DNA of 64,000 nt from Siphonodentalium dalli (GCA_032622095.1 CP136064.1:49174073-49238072); one strand, 5' to 3'. Shown: positions 29,501 through 44,500, counted from the first letter of the stretch. Notes: generated by a model from the letters alone, not told the origin. Program-made: numbers and translations.

Positions 29501-32500
29501 CAGTTCTGAGCCTCTGCCCAGAACATCATGTCACTTTCCCCCCCAAACATGCAGCAGAACGACCTAGGTGTGTGATATGTTAGTGTGAGGCATGCAGCAA
29601 ACTAGGGGAAGACCCCCTCCAAAAAGGCTCGCTGATTAAGGAAACAAATGAAAATTTTTATCCTCCTAGTAAAGGACACACATCCCTTTATAATGTTGTT
29701 ACTTATTGAATTTTAAGAGCCATGATGGAGAGGAGCTCCCCCGACCTAAGTGGTCCTGTTGAAGGCATGTTTAAGGAAAATAGGACAAATCCAGCATAGA
29801 CCGAAGCGAGCAGAGTTGTCAGCATGATCTCAGGCCCTTATGATTGGGCGGCTGGTGCCATGTGGTTGGGATCCCCTCATATGGGTTGGTCCCTGCCTGC
29901 AAGGAAAGGTTTGATGGCTAGTCAAAGAGCTTCCTCGAAAGCTGAGCTGGACAGCGCAAACGTCTTTGCCTGTTTTTATTGTCGAATGTTGATAGGACAA
30001 TTCCGGCATATACCGAAGCGCGCAGAGTTGGCAGCATGGTTTCAGGCCCGTATGATCGGGTGCCATGGGGTTGGGATCCACTCGGACTGGGTGGTCCCCT
30101 GCCTGCAAAGAAAGGTCTATAACGCTAGTCAATGAGCTTCCTAGAAAGCTGAGATGGACAGTGCAAACGTCTTTGCCCGCGTTATTGTCTATTGTCTATA
30201 GGCGTGCAGTGCCCTGTTAATTTTATTACCATGTGCCAGATAATCAAATTGATATTGGTAATAGTAGTATGAAGAGCCATGAGATGTACTCTGTCGGCCA
30301 GGCCATTGGCAGGGTCGTTGTGGCACGTGACAAGAGAAATGCTTTCCATGTAAATGTGCTTCATTCATGTGTGAAGTCTATTGACCAGTGTGTCAGTTGC
30401 GGGTCGTGTCACTTACCTATGAAATGTATATCACAGGTAAGATAGATCGAGTTCTCGATGCATTTTGAAGACGGTGGTACGATTGCGCAGGGCGTGCCAG
30501 GAGGGCTTGAGAGTTCATAGTTCAGTAGGAAGAAGCCTATAGATGAGATAATCCGTGGATAGGAAATCACGATCCGCAGCTTCTGCCTTACCGATGCCAG
30601 ACTGTGACGACCGAAAAGACCCACAGTCTGACGTATTGTGCGCAGACGGGTCGTCATCGAAAGCCTCAGACGCCTTGGGGTGTAAGGATAGCATGTCGCT
30701 CTCTGCCCTAGCGTCGGAACGACCTGCAATAATGGACGACAAAACACTAGAGGGAGGCCCATTCCGGCGATGGCTCAATCGAGGAGTAAATACCTCCCAT
30801 GGAATTTTAAGGCTGATAAACTGAGTTCCAATTTTGGAGTCCAGTGTCGAAATGAAGAATCCCATAGCCAAAACTGGTTTCTTCTGATAACCGGAAGGAG
30901 GTGGAGCCATCGGACCGGGGTGAGCCCCCCCCCCCCCCCCCCCCCCCCCCAAATGCAGGTGGTCCCGACCAAGCTGAATGTCCTGTCCAAGCAGAACGAT
31001 GGGTAGAGGCCATTGCAGCAGAAACCCCAAGACGGCTGAGAGGCAGGCAAGGCCGTGTCTTTATATAGATCGTGACCAAGGGGACCGGGCTTGCTACCTC
31101 ATGGGTAGGGCCACTGCCCTATGCCGAAGTCGCCGTAGGCCGCCCAGCCGGTGTCGTTACGTTCGCACGCGATTTTGGCAACTTCAGCACACAGAACCGC
31201 TTGCGCCGGTGTGGGACCAAATGTCCTGGGGGTCCCAAGTACCCCTGCATCGCCACCGGTCGCTTCCCCACTAATTGATTTAATGCCGCGGCATAATCGG
31301 GGGAGCGTGAACTGTTCCTGCCCGAGAAAAGATCCGACCGAGAAATACTACCTGGGAAGGATCCAGAGATGGTGCAAATAAAGGCTCTATATCATACTAG
31401 TAGACTATCTCATCCGATTTTCATGTTTAGTTGTTGAATTATTCTTCTCTTAGAAAAATTTGTTGAAATAATGGAGAACCACTTTAATAATTACTATCCC
31501 CAGGGTCTCCAGAGTTTGAGCGCCCAAACCTGTAGCAGGTAGAAAAACATCCCTGGATCCTTCTCAGAAATTTACAAGCCCACCGGTTCAGACCGGCTTG
31601 CTGAACCGGCTGGTGTATAATCGCAGCTATTGTTCATTAGACCTACCACCATACTTAAAGTAATTAACCACCAATAACGTGGTGTCACCCAGTTAATATG
31701 GCGGTACTATACCGCGGTATCCTCCAACACCGCGGCACCGATACCGCTTGTTAACGCGAACAAGCATGCGCGAGTAAATACCTCCCCTAAAAGAGTTCCA
31801 TGAAAATCACTGCGGTATTCAACAAAATTAATGCGGTGCCCGCTAAAAGACCACTGTATCATCACCCAATACCGTAACTTCACGCCATGACCGTCTCGAT
31901 ACCGCTACCGTTTATTACCGGTATCACCGCGGTCATGACCGGGGTATCACCCCGTTTCTCTGGTCAATCACTTTGAGAATAGCGGTATATACAAGGTAGC
32001 TATTAATCGACATACCTCTATGACATGGCTGAGATTTATTCGTAGCACTACGGTACTACTGTCATATGAAGTTATTGTTATGCATGTGACATTGATAAAC
32101 CAAGATCTAATCAACTGTCAGTATTCTTGGGTAGATTGTAATCAACTTCAAGGTCAAACGTGATTAACACATCTGGATCATTTGTATTGAAACATAGTAT
32201 TATGTGAAAGCACGTTGTTCATAACATGACGAGAGATAGCGTCAGTAGCGATGGAATTATTGTTAAATAAATTTCCACGCATTAAAACGTCAAAATAATT
32301 CCCACGAAATTATGATATTTCCGGCGGAGAATCACGTGGCATTTTTGATATCTGACAAATTCAATCATACCTTATAGGTTCTATAATAATTCCATAGATG
32401 TATTTCTCACAATAATCTGTGCGCCTCGTAAGGCCTTGAAATGGTATCTGTTTTTGACATTGATAAACCAAGATGTTAATGTTATCAACTTTAAGTTCGA

Positions 32501-35500
32501 ATGTGACCAACACATCTGGATCAGTGGTTTAGAACCATAAAACAACAAAGTATTATGAGAAAGAATGTTGTTCATAACATTATGATAGATAGCGTCAGTA
32601 GCGATGGTAATTATTGCTAAATAAATGTCCACGCGTAAATAAATTCCCACGAAATTAGGAGACTTCCGTTAGCGAATCACGTGGCATTTTTTATATCTGA
32701 CAAATTATATCATACCTTATAGGTTCTATAATAATTACATAGATGAATTGTTCACAGTAGTCTATGCGCCTCGTAAGGCCTTGAAATGGCGGCTGATTAT
32801 GGCGAAATGTCGATTTTCATGTTCGAAAATTTTGAAGTCAGCCGCCTATTCGAAAAACACGAACAATTATATGTTTGAAACGAAACGGTCCGTGAATTCG
32901 AAACGATAATTATAAAAACGAACGCGTAGGCGACCAGTAATTATTGTATCGATAAATTGAATTTGTCGCTATTGTTAAACGACAAATTCGGAAAAATACT
33001 CCCTTATGATCCGTTCGGTTTGGTAGCAGAAAAATAAACTGGCTAATTCAATCTGTACAGTGAATTATATTGGGACTGCGCATGCGTGACTGATGCCGAA
33101 GCAAGCCACTGACCATTAGTTACCGTAGGCGACCAAAAAGTTAACCCTTTTCTGCTATGGTTTACAAACGCAGGACCATCTATCCATATAGTTCAGTGTG
33201 AGGGCTTCCTTTGGCGGAAATATTGAAGTATTTTATATCCATATAAAAAATTGTTTATATATTCATTATTTTCTAAAATTTTTGGAAAAATAAAAAAAAT
33301 AAAATGCCTCTCCCTTCTGCTCCCTTATCCAAATTCCTATACATAAACATAAACATAGGTATTTATTTTTAATGGCCTAATATCAGGTAGATATCAATAA
33401 ATTACCTGCTGGCATCAGTTTCAAAACAGCACGAGCCATATCTCGCAATTTCGCAACTTGGATTTGACAGCCCAGATCAGAAAGTTGAAACAAAAATAGT
33501 GCATATTTGGCTTTCGTTGACATCAACTGCAAAGAAAGCAAACAAAGTTATATAACATTAAAATAATTAATTATCAAACAAGCTTACAAACTTATTTTTG
33601 TAGATGGATCACATACTGTGATTGGCTTTAATTTCGTGGGCCTCAATTTTCGTGGTTTCTTATAACAAGACAGTCAATGACTGTGGGGTCGCTCACCAGA
33701 CTGCAAAGACTGATAAGACTGGGACTCTGGAGACCAAAACAGTCAGCACTTTTCATAATCACTTTAAAAGAAGTAGATTTAAACAGGATATGTGGCTAGA
33801 GAGACTTCAAGTATGTAGCTTGGTAAAAAACCACCTTGAAATTTCCAACTGTACACTACTGATCACCCCCCTCCTCCAGCTCAACAAGTCCCCTCCCGAC
33901 CGGGATCCAGACTCCCAAGTCTTAGGTTGGAATTTCACAACCGACACCTCAAACTTTCTCAATTGTTGGAAATTTCCAATCTCACAAGCACCTTTTTCTA
34001 AAACCATTTAAACATGATTGAAGCCCAATTATCCATGGACCCAAAACACAATACATGTATGTCAGACCAATCAGTCAGGTGGTTCCAAGGTAGATGTTTT
34101 AATGAATTTGGTATTTCTATGATTTTATTGGACACAAAAGTGTTAACTCCCCATAGACTGCCATTTCTTGACAGGTTGACCTCATTTTAACAAATCTGTA
34201 TCTCAGTCACTAAAGGATCTTCCTGATTCCTCCATACTATATGTAAGCTAAATAGTCCAAAATCCCTTGAGAAGACATTTTAAGAATTACTATAGAGACA
34301 TATAGTTATGTCCCTGGTCCCACCCTATTTAACCGGGTGACCCCATCTGAATAAATTTGAATCCCAGACACCAAAGAACCCTTCATACATATCATAAATA
34401 TCAGTCAAATAGACCTGATGGTCCTTGTGAAGGAAGCATATTAAGAGGGAAACTGTCCTTCGCTTGGCCCCTATTTGACCAGGTGACCCCATTAAAAAAA
34501 TCTGAATTGCAGTCAAGGAAGAACATTCCATTCTATATAAGCCAACTAGTTCTTGCAAACATATTTTAAGAATTACTATGTAGTGAAATAGTTAAGTCTC
34601 TTGCTCTGCCCTTATTTGACTTTGTGATCTGATAAGGATAAAAATTAAGTTCCCCAGTTGAAGTTGGTGATATTCACCCATTGGGCACCTCATTTATGAA
34701 TTTTATCTTCTGCAAATTAGGGGATATAGAAACTTCCTAGAAGGGAAATTTAACTAACAACAATGTAAATTTGATACTATAGATACTTCCCAGAAGATGA
34801 GGCCTAAGCAGAATGAGGTCGCCAGAGGGTGAATTTGATGATGCTAGCCTGCTGTGCCGGATAGCATCACAAAAAGCATGTCTGTTCCTACATTGTGTAT
34901 GCCTGGCCTCAAGCAACACAATGTATTATACAACAAGCCTTGAAATAGTGTGATAGTGTGTCTGTCATTTGCAGAGTGAGGTCCCCAGCGGGTGAATTTA
35001 GTGATGCTAAATTCACCCTCTGGGGACCTCATTCTGATAAAGTCCTCAACTGCTATGGAAGACCTAGAATAAAATTGAATTTCCCCAGTTGAAGTTGGTG
35101 ATGTTCACCCATTGGGCCCCTCAATTATGAATTTTATCTTCTGCAAATTAGGGGATATAGAAACTTCCTAGAAGGGAAATTTAACTAACAACAATGTAAA
35201 TTTGATACTATAGATACTTCCCAGAAGATGAGGCCTAAGCAGAATGAGGTCCCCAAATGGTGAATTTGGTGATGCTAGCCTTGAATCAAGCTTTGAAATA
35301 GTCTGTCTGTTATTTGCAGAATGAGGTACCCAGAGGGTGAATTTAGTGAGGCTATCCTGCACAGCGGGCTAGTATCACTAAATTCACCCTCTGGGGACCT
35401 CATTCTGATAAGGCCCTCAACTGCTATGGAAGACCTAGAATAAGATTGAAGTTCCCCAGTTGAAATTGGTGATGTTCACCCATTGGGCACCTCAATCATG

Positions 35501-38500
35501 AATTTTATCTCCTGCAAATTAAGGGATACAGAAACTTCCTAGAAGTGAAATTTAACTAACAACAATGTAAATTTGATACTATAGATACTTCCCAGAAGAT
35601 GAGGCCTAAGCAGAATGAGATCTTGAGACTCTAGATACTTCCCAGAAGATGAGGCCTAAGCGGAATAAGGTTCTCAGAGGGTGTATTTGGTTATGCTAGC
35701 CTGCTGTGTAGGATAGCGTCACTAAATTCACCCTCTGGGAACCTCATTCTACAAATGCCAGGCACTCTGAGAAAATGAAATTAATCTGATTTTAATGACC
35801 ACTGAGTGATAATGTAAACAACAAGGGTGCTTCATTGATAACACCATTAATCTCATTTAAATTATGGATGACATGAATACACTCCCTGGGGACTCTGCCT
35901 AACTCTATCTGCCTTGCCATGTGTTATGTCTATCAGTTCATAGGAGAGTTGCCTTGTAATGGGAATTTAAAAAAAATAAAAAATTATTTACCTGTGAGTT
36001 AGGATATGAGATAGGGTGGAATGCTGTTGGTTGGGGGCAGAGTGGGGTTCTGGGTCATGTGGTGGGGGGGGGGTGATATTTGTTTTTGTATGTTAAATTG
36101 ATCAAGGAGTTCCTGAATTTTTTATTATTTTTTGGGGAATTATGGCCCTGGCTCCACCACTATTTGACCCAGTGACCCCATTTGAACAAATCTGAACCCC
36201 AGTCATTCAATGACCCCACATACCAAATATAAACTAAATCGGCATAATGGTTGTTGACAAGAAGTCGTTATAAGAATTACCAAGGAGGAATATAGTTATG
36301 GCCCTGGTTTCGCAACTGTTTGACACAGTGACCTCATTTGAACAAATCTTAATGACAGTCACCTAGGGAACATCCACACCAAATATGATCAAAATGCAAA
36401 AATGTAATTTTTTGGTTTTTAGAGTTATGTCCCTGGCTCTGCCCCTAATTGACCCAGTGACCCAATTTGAACAAATCTGATTCCCAGTCACCCAAGGTCC
36501 CTCAGTACCAAATATAAGCTAATTCGGCCAAATATTTTTGTAGAAGAAGTCATTGTAAGAATTACTATGAGTTATGGCCCTGGTTTCTCAACTAATTGAC
36601 CGGGTGACCTCATTTGAACAAATCTGAACACCAGTCACCCAAGGACCCTCCATACCAAATATTAGCTAAATGGCACAATGGTTATGGACAAGAAGTTGTT
36701 GTAAGAATTACTGTGGAGGAATAGAGTTATGGCCCTGGTTTCGCAACTATCTGACCCAGTGACCTCATTTGAACAAATCTGAATGAGAGTCACCTAGGGA
36801 ACATCCACACCAAATATGAACCAATTCGGTATGATGGTTTCAGAGGAGAAGATGATTAAAAAAAAGTTGACGGACGGACAGACAGACGGACGGACGGACG
36901 AGGAGTGATGACTATAGCTCCACCGGAGACTTCGTCTCAGGTGAGCTAAAAAGGCTATTTCGTTGGGACGTAAATTCGTGGATCAGGCATCATATGTACA
37001 TGTATGCACATCAACAGGTCCTATACAATAGCAGGTTTATGACATGTTTGAGTAGACATTATTGAGAAATCGACACCCCCGGTATTCCGGCGCCGAAAGG
37101 CATCACGCAATCCGTGTACTAATAGCTATTGGCTTCATTTCACACGCTAATGAGGTAGTCATTTATTGTTTTATGTAACCTGCGCGTGGTTAAACCATTA
37201 GCCTTTATTAAGAGTTCAATTCATTGAGCATTGTTTATACAAAGCATTATAGCAAGGATCAGAGCATGTTGTATATAAATAGTTATGAATAGGCCATTAC
37301 CAAATTAACAGTTATGTCTCTCACTTCGTGGTTAAAATGTGGAAAAGTCGAAACTCGATCTCCGAAAACTGCTGGTCTTCCCGATCCAAAAATTATCAGT
37401 GATGTACAACATGCTGCTGCAACTCAAATCATGAATGATGCTGTCGACACGATTGTTGGCAAAGAATCACTGCGACCATCTCGATCACTGCTGTCGAGGC
37501 CGTGTCACAACGGAAGGAATTAATAATATCTGGCTTCACAAAAGCTGGACTTTCTAGTGCCAAATCATAAATATGTGTTAAATGTGAAATGTTATAAATG
37601 TAAATATTGTTTATGAACATGACTGATATCTGAATAAAATTAATTTCGTTTCATCTCGTCTTCCGTATATTTTTTGTTGACCCATTTTACGACATGTCAA
37701 AAAACAGACTTCATACCCCGATATTCATATCGATCTCGTGAATTGAGATTTTCTCTGATTTACTCTGAGTCAATTATTTCGTTGGGTTTTGATTTCGTGG
37801 TTGGGTCGAACCACGAAATCAACGAATAATGGACCCCCACGAATAAAAAGGATTTTACAGTAAAGGACATATGAATGATTTTGACCTTGTGTTGAGGTTT
37901 GTGAAGATTAACCATCTGTTAGCCCAATGTCAACCACAAGTTGATGATCATTTGCTCCTATACCTTTATGCACTGGCATCATCCTAACTCATAATTGATG
38001 TCTCATAAATGGTTGAAAGGTCATTGACAGTCAGAAGTTACTGATAAAGCAATCTTCCAATCTCAGTCCTTTCAGCAGAAATTATAAACGGACCCTTGGC
38101 CACACGTCCCCACAAAAAATGTGGCATTGTTTAGATTCTGTTTTTTTTTCAGAAAAAGAAATATTATTTTTGGAAAAACCATTGATTCGAACTTCACTTC
38201 CTACTCTATGTTGCTAACACTCAACAAATTTTAAATCGACAAGGACCATAACTCCAGTAAAAATGGATGGACCTAACCCATATTTGAACTTGAGCTGTAT
38301 TTTCATGTGGGTAAATCGCATACAATATTTGAAAAAAATCGGATAACTTGAACAAGTTATCATCCATAAACCAAAATAGTCTACAAATTCCAAGTCTACA
38401 AGGACAATAACTCTGGTAAAAATGGACAGACCTCACCCATATCCCAGTTTTAAACTCTGGATCTATTTATAGATACAAACTATACTTACGACTCCTGGCA

Positions 38501-41500
38501 GAGAGTTTTCGGCCTCTATATTTGGACCTTCATATGTAGTATGTGGAGATCCAGCGGAACTGTCAGAACTGTCATCAGGACTAGATGGCATATTGTTGCC
38601 TACTTGCATTAATTTTGCTTGAAGAACCTGAGAAAATTAAATGCTTATATTAACACAAGGCTGGCAAAATCACTTACTAAATTTGGAAGGTAATAAAGAA
38701 TCATAACCTGAGTTATCACTTAAATCAAGTCCAACATAAAAGGTCAGCCGACCACAGTGTCCCCCGACAACGTGGCAAGTCGATGCCGCTTTGTTAAAGA
38801 ATTTTTTTTTAAATGTTGAAATGTTCTAAGTCGAAAGAGTTAATAATTCCGTAAAAAATCCGCCATCTATATACATGTTGCACATCTCCAATATGTGGGT
38901 AACAATACTCTGAAGTTTCAAATATCTATGATCAAAACTGTAGGAGGAGTTGATTACACCATGAAGGTACCCTCATACAGAAAATTATAAAAAATGTTGA
39001 AATATTCTAATTCGAAAAGGGTTAATAACTCTGTAAAAAAATATTTTTTCTGTCACCTATATACATGTTGCACATCTTCAATATATGGGCAACAATATTC
39101 TGAAGTTTCAAATCTCTGGGATGAAAACTGTAGGAGGAGTTGATTACACCATGAAGGTACCCTCATACTGAAAATTATAAAAAATGTTGAATTTTCTAAG
39201 TCGAAAAGGGTTAAAGGTACTCAACCCGATAAAACTCCTCTCAATTACTATTTCAATGGCTTCGGGGGTCAAAAATATTTGATTCGAGTCGAGGAAGTCA
39301 CCCATCAAAGCTCAGATTTGTTAGATATCGATTTTAGAAATCTATTATTTTTCATTATCGGGAATACTATCTGGCCCAGAACTCAGTCAAAATTGCGTTA
39401 AAATTACCACTTGATTTTAGAGTTATTCATCCTTGTCTGTTTGAATAGATTTGGAGTACACATCCAGAGCAGATTACGGCAGTTATTGGTACTCATCTCG
39501 AGAACATAACAAATTTGAAAAATCAATATCTAATAACTCTGAGCTTTGTTTGATGGGTTCCTCGACTCGAATCAAATATTTTTTACCCCCAAAGCCAAAG
39601 AAATAGTAATATAGGACCCTCTGATCGGATTGTTGTTGTTGGAATCTGTTGAGATGGGGACCCTCTTTACGGGTTGAGTACCTTTAATAACTCCGTCAAA
39701 AAAAAATTCTGTCATCATCAGATGATTACACCATGAAGGTATTCAAAAGTGTGACGGATGGACGGACGGAGCCCATTTCTATAGTCCCCCTTTTATTTCA
39801 GAAAGTCGGGGAACAATAAGCACCACCAGCCATAGCACAACATAATTAGTGTATTTGATGATAATATTGAGAGAAATGTTCAAATTTGCTGTAACAGTGT
39901 ATCTTTTCCTGAAAATTAGACTAATTGTCAGCGCACACAATCCCGATTGTCCCTGATTAATCCTGCTGCAGGATAATTCGGGGACAATCGGGACTGTGTG
40001 TGCCAAACTGGTAAGATAGGCTGACCATACCAGTTAGATAGACTAAAGTGACCCATCATGATTATAGGACCCGAGTGAAAAACGAAAATGCTGACCCATG
40101 TGCGCTGACCCCCTGTTATTAGCGGGTCCGATATATATCCAGCAGGCGGATGTAACCAGGTAAAATCGGGACAATGTGCGCAGACGTCAAGGCCCTCTAA
40201 GGGTCAATCCACACCGGGCGCAAGCGCGCATTTTACGGCCGTTTTCTGTCGTCTGTAGCGGTTCAAAGCGCGGGATTTTTGTATTCACACCAAACGCGAC
40301 TGGATCGCTTCATCGCGCGCGATGGTTTGGGTAGATAATCGATTGAGTACATCATTTACAGGCAAATACAATGTATACGGACATTTTAATCATAATTTGC
40401 TAAACATATACATGTAAGAGTTTTTCAAACTCATTTAATTGTCAAATATAGTATGTCAAGTGGAATGGTGCAAGGGCTTCCTAAATTCTCATAGCAATTG
40501 CGTTTAATTGAACTTATTTCTATAATTCCAGTTTGTGAGGTTTTTTTATCGGGGTGGGGGATGCAAATTGTGGACAAAGTTACTTCACAAGCTTGGAATG
40601 GAATTGGACCAACAATTAACCAGACAATCCTGTTATTATGTCGATCTCTTGCCAGGCATTTTCTCTTCTCCTCCACTACCTTTGCTCAGATAGGATGGAG
40701 ACAGCCGTATAAATATTCTATTGACAGCGACCCAATTATCCCGATGGTTTGCCACGAAGCAAGAAATCGACGAAGCATAAAATCACTGCTGTGATCGCCT
40801 CTTGGTCAGTGATGCAGTCGCTTGCGGTGTGAATATAAAAATCGCACTTTGAACTGCTACGGACCAAGAAAACAGCCGTTATAATCGCGCGCTCGCGTCC
40901 GGTGTGGATTGACCCTAAGTCAGTTCATGTGAAATAAGATAAATTCTATAAAAGTCTGTAAAGTACTTTTATTAATAGATCAACTTTGTTCTAATATTCA
41001 TTGTTAATAACTCGCCAATGATGAGATTTCACATATTAAAACCATTGTTATGTAACATTAAGTACTGTTACAGTAGCATCACCGATCAATGTCCATTTAG
41101 TCCACTAAGATACAAAAGTTTAATCAAAACTTGACATCAATTGTTGGAAAATGTCAAAGCATTGAACAATATTCTGAAAATAATATTTAACTAAAATATT
41201 CGGTTAGCGATGTTTGGTGACAAATCATTTTGTTTACATAACAATGATTTCAACACAAAAAATTTCATGATTGAAGAACTTTGAATAATTAATATACTTG
41301 TAAAAACATAGTGAATTTATTTCTCAATGTTCTTCTTAACTGTGATGTTTTTACAGACTTTTATATTTTTTGCACATTCACCCACTGAGTGCCTTTGGTT
41401 GCATTAACCTAATAAAGTGACAAGTGAGATGAAAACTAATATCTTACCATTTTGTCTTTGAGTGGAACTTGAGACACCAATCTTTTATCTTCACAAGTAT

Positions 41501-44500
41501 CGAGAATGTCACCATTTATGTACAAGTCTACTTTAAAGTTAGTCGAATTGGCTTTGACTCGGTGAAGGATCTGCCTTCTAACAGCACCAACGGTGTCGTT
41601 TGTATGCGTCCACACTTCTAAGTCCTCCACTTGTCGTCCTTGATTAGGAAAGCGAACCATGAGGGTGAGAAACTTCCCTCGGCAGGCTCTGTAAAAGTTA
41701 AAAAAGACAATTCTGGTCATCATTAAAAAATAAACCAGAAAAAATTACTCAGAACAGATGGCAAACACAACTCACTTGAAAGCCCTCTTGATGGTGAACA
41801 TCTATATTAAATTTGACTGAGATCCAATAAACCACAGCTGAGAATTCTTATTGGACGAACAAAAAAATATACATTTCCAGATAAAAATAAGTGCATCGAT
41901 AGGGAATGGCAAAATACGACGATGGTAATTTAAACAAAGAGACTTAATGAGTAATCCATATACCAAATTTGAAAACAGTCAGACAACTAAAATAAAGTTA
42001 TTATCTGGAAACCAAAATAATTGGCTAAGTCGACAAGGACCATAACTTCGGCAAAAATTGGCGGGCGGAACCTAAATTAGAACTTGACCTGTATTTTGGG
42101 CTAGTAAACTCACCATACCAAATTTCTTTCCATTCAGTTCAGACTTATTAAATTTATCATCTGGAAATGAAAATGGAGTACAAATTCCAACAAAAAGGGC
42201 CGTAACTCTGGTGAAAATAGATGGCGGAAACCGAATTTGAACTTTGACCTTTATTTTGTACTAGTAAACCCACATACAAAATTTCATGCCATTGAGTTCA
42301 GCCTTACTAAAGTTATCATCTGGAAACTAAAAAATGCGAACGGACAGACAGACGAACTAATAACATAATACGTTCCGTTCTGAATAAAAATGGGCATATG
42401 ATAATGTAGAATAACTTTACAATGGAAAATAGGAATAACACCATTTAATACTCCTTTGAAAACTCTCATGATTAACATCTATTTCTATTTCGCATATCTT
42501 ACTTAGCCTCTGGCAACCGGTGATGGTCAAGATACAGAAGCTAAGGCAAAATGAAGTGTTAAAAATGGCGATTATCACTATACATTGTATTCCGGCTCAG
42601 TCAAGGGGATTTCTTACCAGAAAGATAATTATAGCATTATATGGAGCCAATTCTCAAAATAAATTGATGCTGTATTATATGCTGTAAAATATTAGATGTG
42701 AGATAAATTCATAAAGACCGTAGAAGCAAATCATACAAAGTCGTGTACAGCGGCTACAGTGACTGTAACATGGGATCCTGAATATAGTCAACTGACCTGC
42801 TTAGAGGTAGTATAGTTCTCTCTTCTCCATATGCTTCATCACATTCTAACACATATTCCTTCAGTACAGTGAGTATGCGCACCATTCGCGTTGCTTCTTG
42901 CATAACTCTTTTAGTGCTATCCTTGTCCTTCTCCTTTTCGAGCACACTGACTGTGTCGTAAGCAGCTTTGAGTCTATCAACACATGTCTGAATAAAATCA
43001 CTATGTATTTCTAACTGCTGCTGTTGCAGGTTAGGGCCTAGGTTTGTATAAATATCTTTTAGCAGAGTGATGGCTTTCTCAGCAACCTCGTCAGGACTCC
43101 ATATCACAACCTACAATGAGGAAATACACAATATTTATAATACAGTAAAACCAAACACCCTTTGGACCAGCCCTTCTATTCGGTTTAGAGAGGTGTTCGG
43201 TTTATAGAAAATCACACTACAATCGGAATGTATTGACATCTTATTCGAAGCACAACCAACTCATTGTTGATTAATTCAAATTCATTTGATAAAGTACCAC
43301 ATAAAATATAAATAACAATAGATAAAACATCATGTTATAATAAGAATTAAAAACATGGTTTATTAAGACATAATACATGTATAGATAAGACAGGAAACAT
43401 GGAAACAATAATTTTATGGTGAATGAAAATGTTGCATCGTTAGTATATATAGTAGTTTTGTACTCTTGTATATGCGTTCCAATTTAATTAGCGGTGTTTT
43501 GTTCGACGACCGCTTTGAACCGGATTATAACAGGTGTCTGTTTGGATAACTGAATGCGTATTTAACAAATTAAGTGAACAATGGTGAATGCAGATACTAC
43601 AGTACTGACATTTTGTTTTTACATCATTGCGTTGAATTGGACTCTTATTTTTACGACCACTGTCCAAACTAAACATTAATTAGCTAAACACAATATTTTC
43701 CAAAAAAGTAAAATATATATCTCCTAGAAGTATCTTGCCCACTGAACTATATGGTATATCCCCAAAATATTAACAAGGAAGGGTTAACAAACCCGGTACG
43801 AAAATTCTATGGTACATTTTATCCTGTTTCCTGAACTGTAACCTCTGATGACGTCATCTCCAAATGTCCCTATATAAGCTCTGTAGCCAGATCGCTTTTC
43901 ACTTTTTCCCCAGTAGGACATTCCTCGTCAGCGGGGTGGGTGCGAAGCCCTGGGAGGGAGCTCAGAGTTCAGTGGGCAAGATACTTCTAGGAGATATATA
44001 TTTAACTTTTTTGGAAAATATTGTATCTTCGTCAAAGTCATCTTGCCCACTGAACTATATGGTATAATATAGAATTTTCTGGCAGGAGGAGGCCACGAGG
44101 ACAAATAAACACCTCTATGCACCTCAATCAAAGAACTGGATTGACCTGATAACCTACAAGATATACAATATCACCATAAGCCAATGTATGTAATTACACC
44201 AGAAGACTAATACATGTTGGGCAGCTACCAGAGGGCCCAAACTAAACAAATAGTGGTGACTTGGAAAGAAGCCACCACATATAAAGCAGGAAGTCTTTTG
44301 AATACCTAGTCCGTTCCCATGTCGCCAGGTTTGCAGTCCGATGGTCTAACCACTCGGCTACAGCGACACTTGTCTGCAACAGAGAACCCTGAACAACTAT
44401 CTGAGCTCCCTCGTGAGCGCAGTTCTCTTCTTCTTCATTTCTCTTTTGTATGGGTGACCCCAAAGGAATGTCCAAAGCCTTTTCACCTCGGGGATAGAGC

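Larger units (their letters stand above)
28000..33223 (-). mobile_element. DIRS-like retroelement, degenerate, 5.2 kb
   Basis: Inverted terminal repeats 28000-28169 and 33031-33199, nearly identical, start ACACTGAACTATATGG. Just inside the left repeat, 28240-28333 is an internal complementary region: its right half (28292-28333) is the exact complement of the right terminus including the outer 24 bp. Its left half predicts an outer left end that is absent in the genome (only 'ctgaacactgaact' is kept), so the left tip is lost or replaced. The position of this region suggests minus-strand orientation. The interior is rearranged: dimer at 29782-30199, poly(C), duplication at 32086-32790. No reverse transcriptase or tyrosine recombinase motif seen, so I call it defective. 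Confidence 0.7.

Noticed and set aside
30515-31030. 171-codon minus-strand frame in the 5.2 kb element
   Set aside because: Runs through the poly(C) tract (Gly run) and lacks any retroelement motif; an overlapping plus-strand frame is just as open.
40498-40794. 98-codon plus-strand frame in the Harbinger-like element
   Set aside because: No DDE or Myb-like motif and too short; the element is a MITE.
44320-44367. Functional tRNA-Ser or tRNA-Leu gene
   Set aside because: Good A box, but no matching B box or closing acceptor stem; better seen as SINE-derived.
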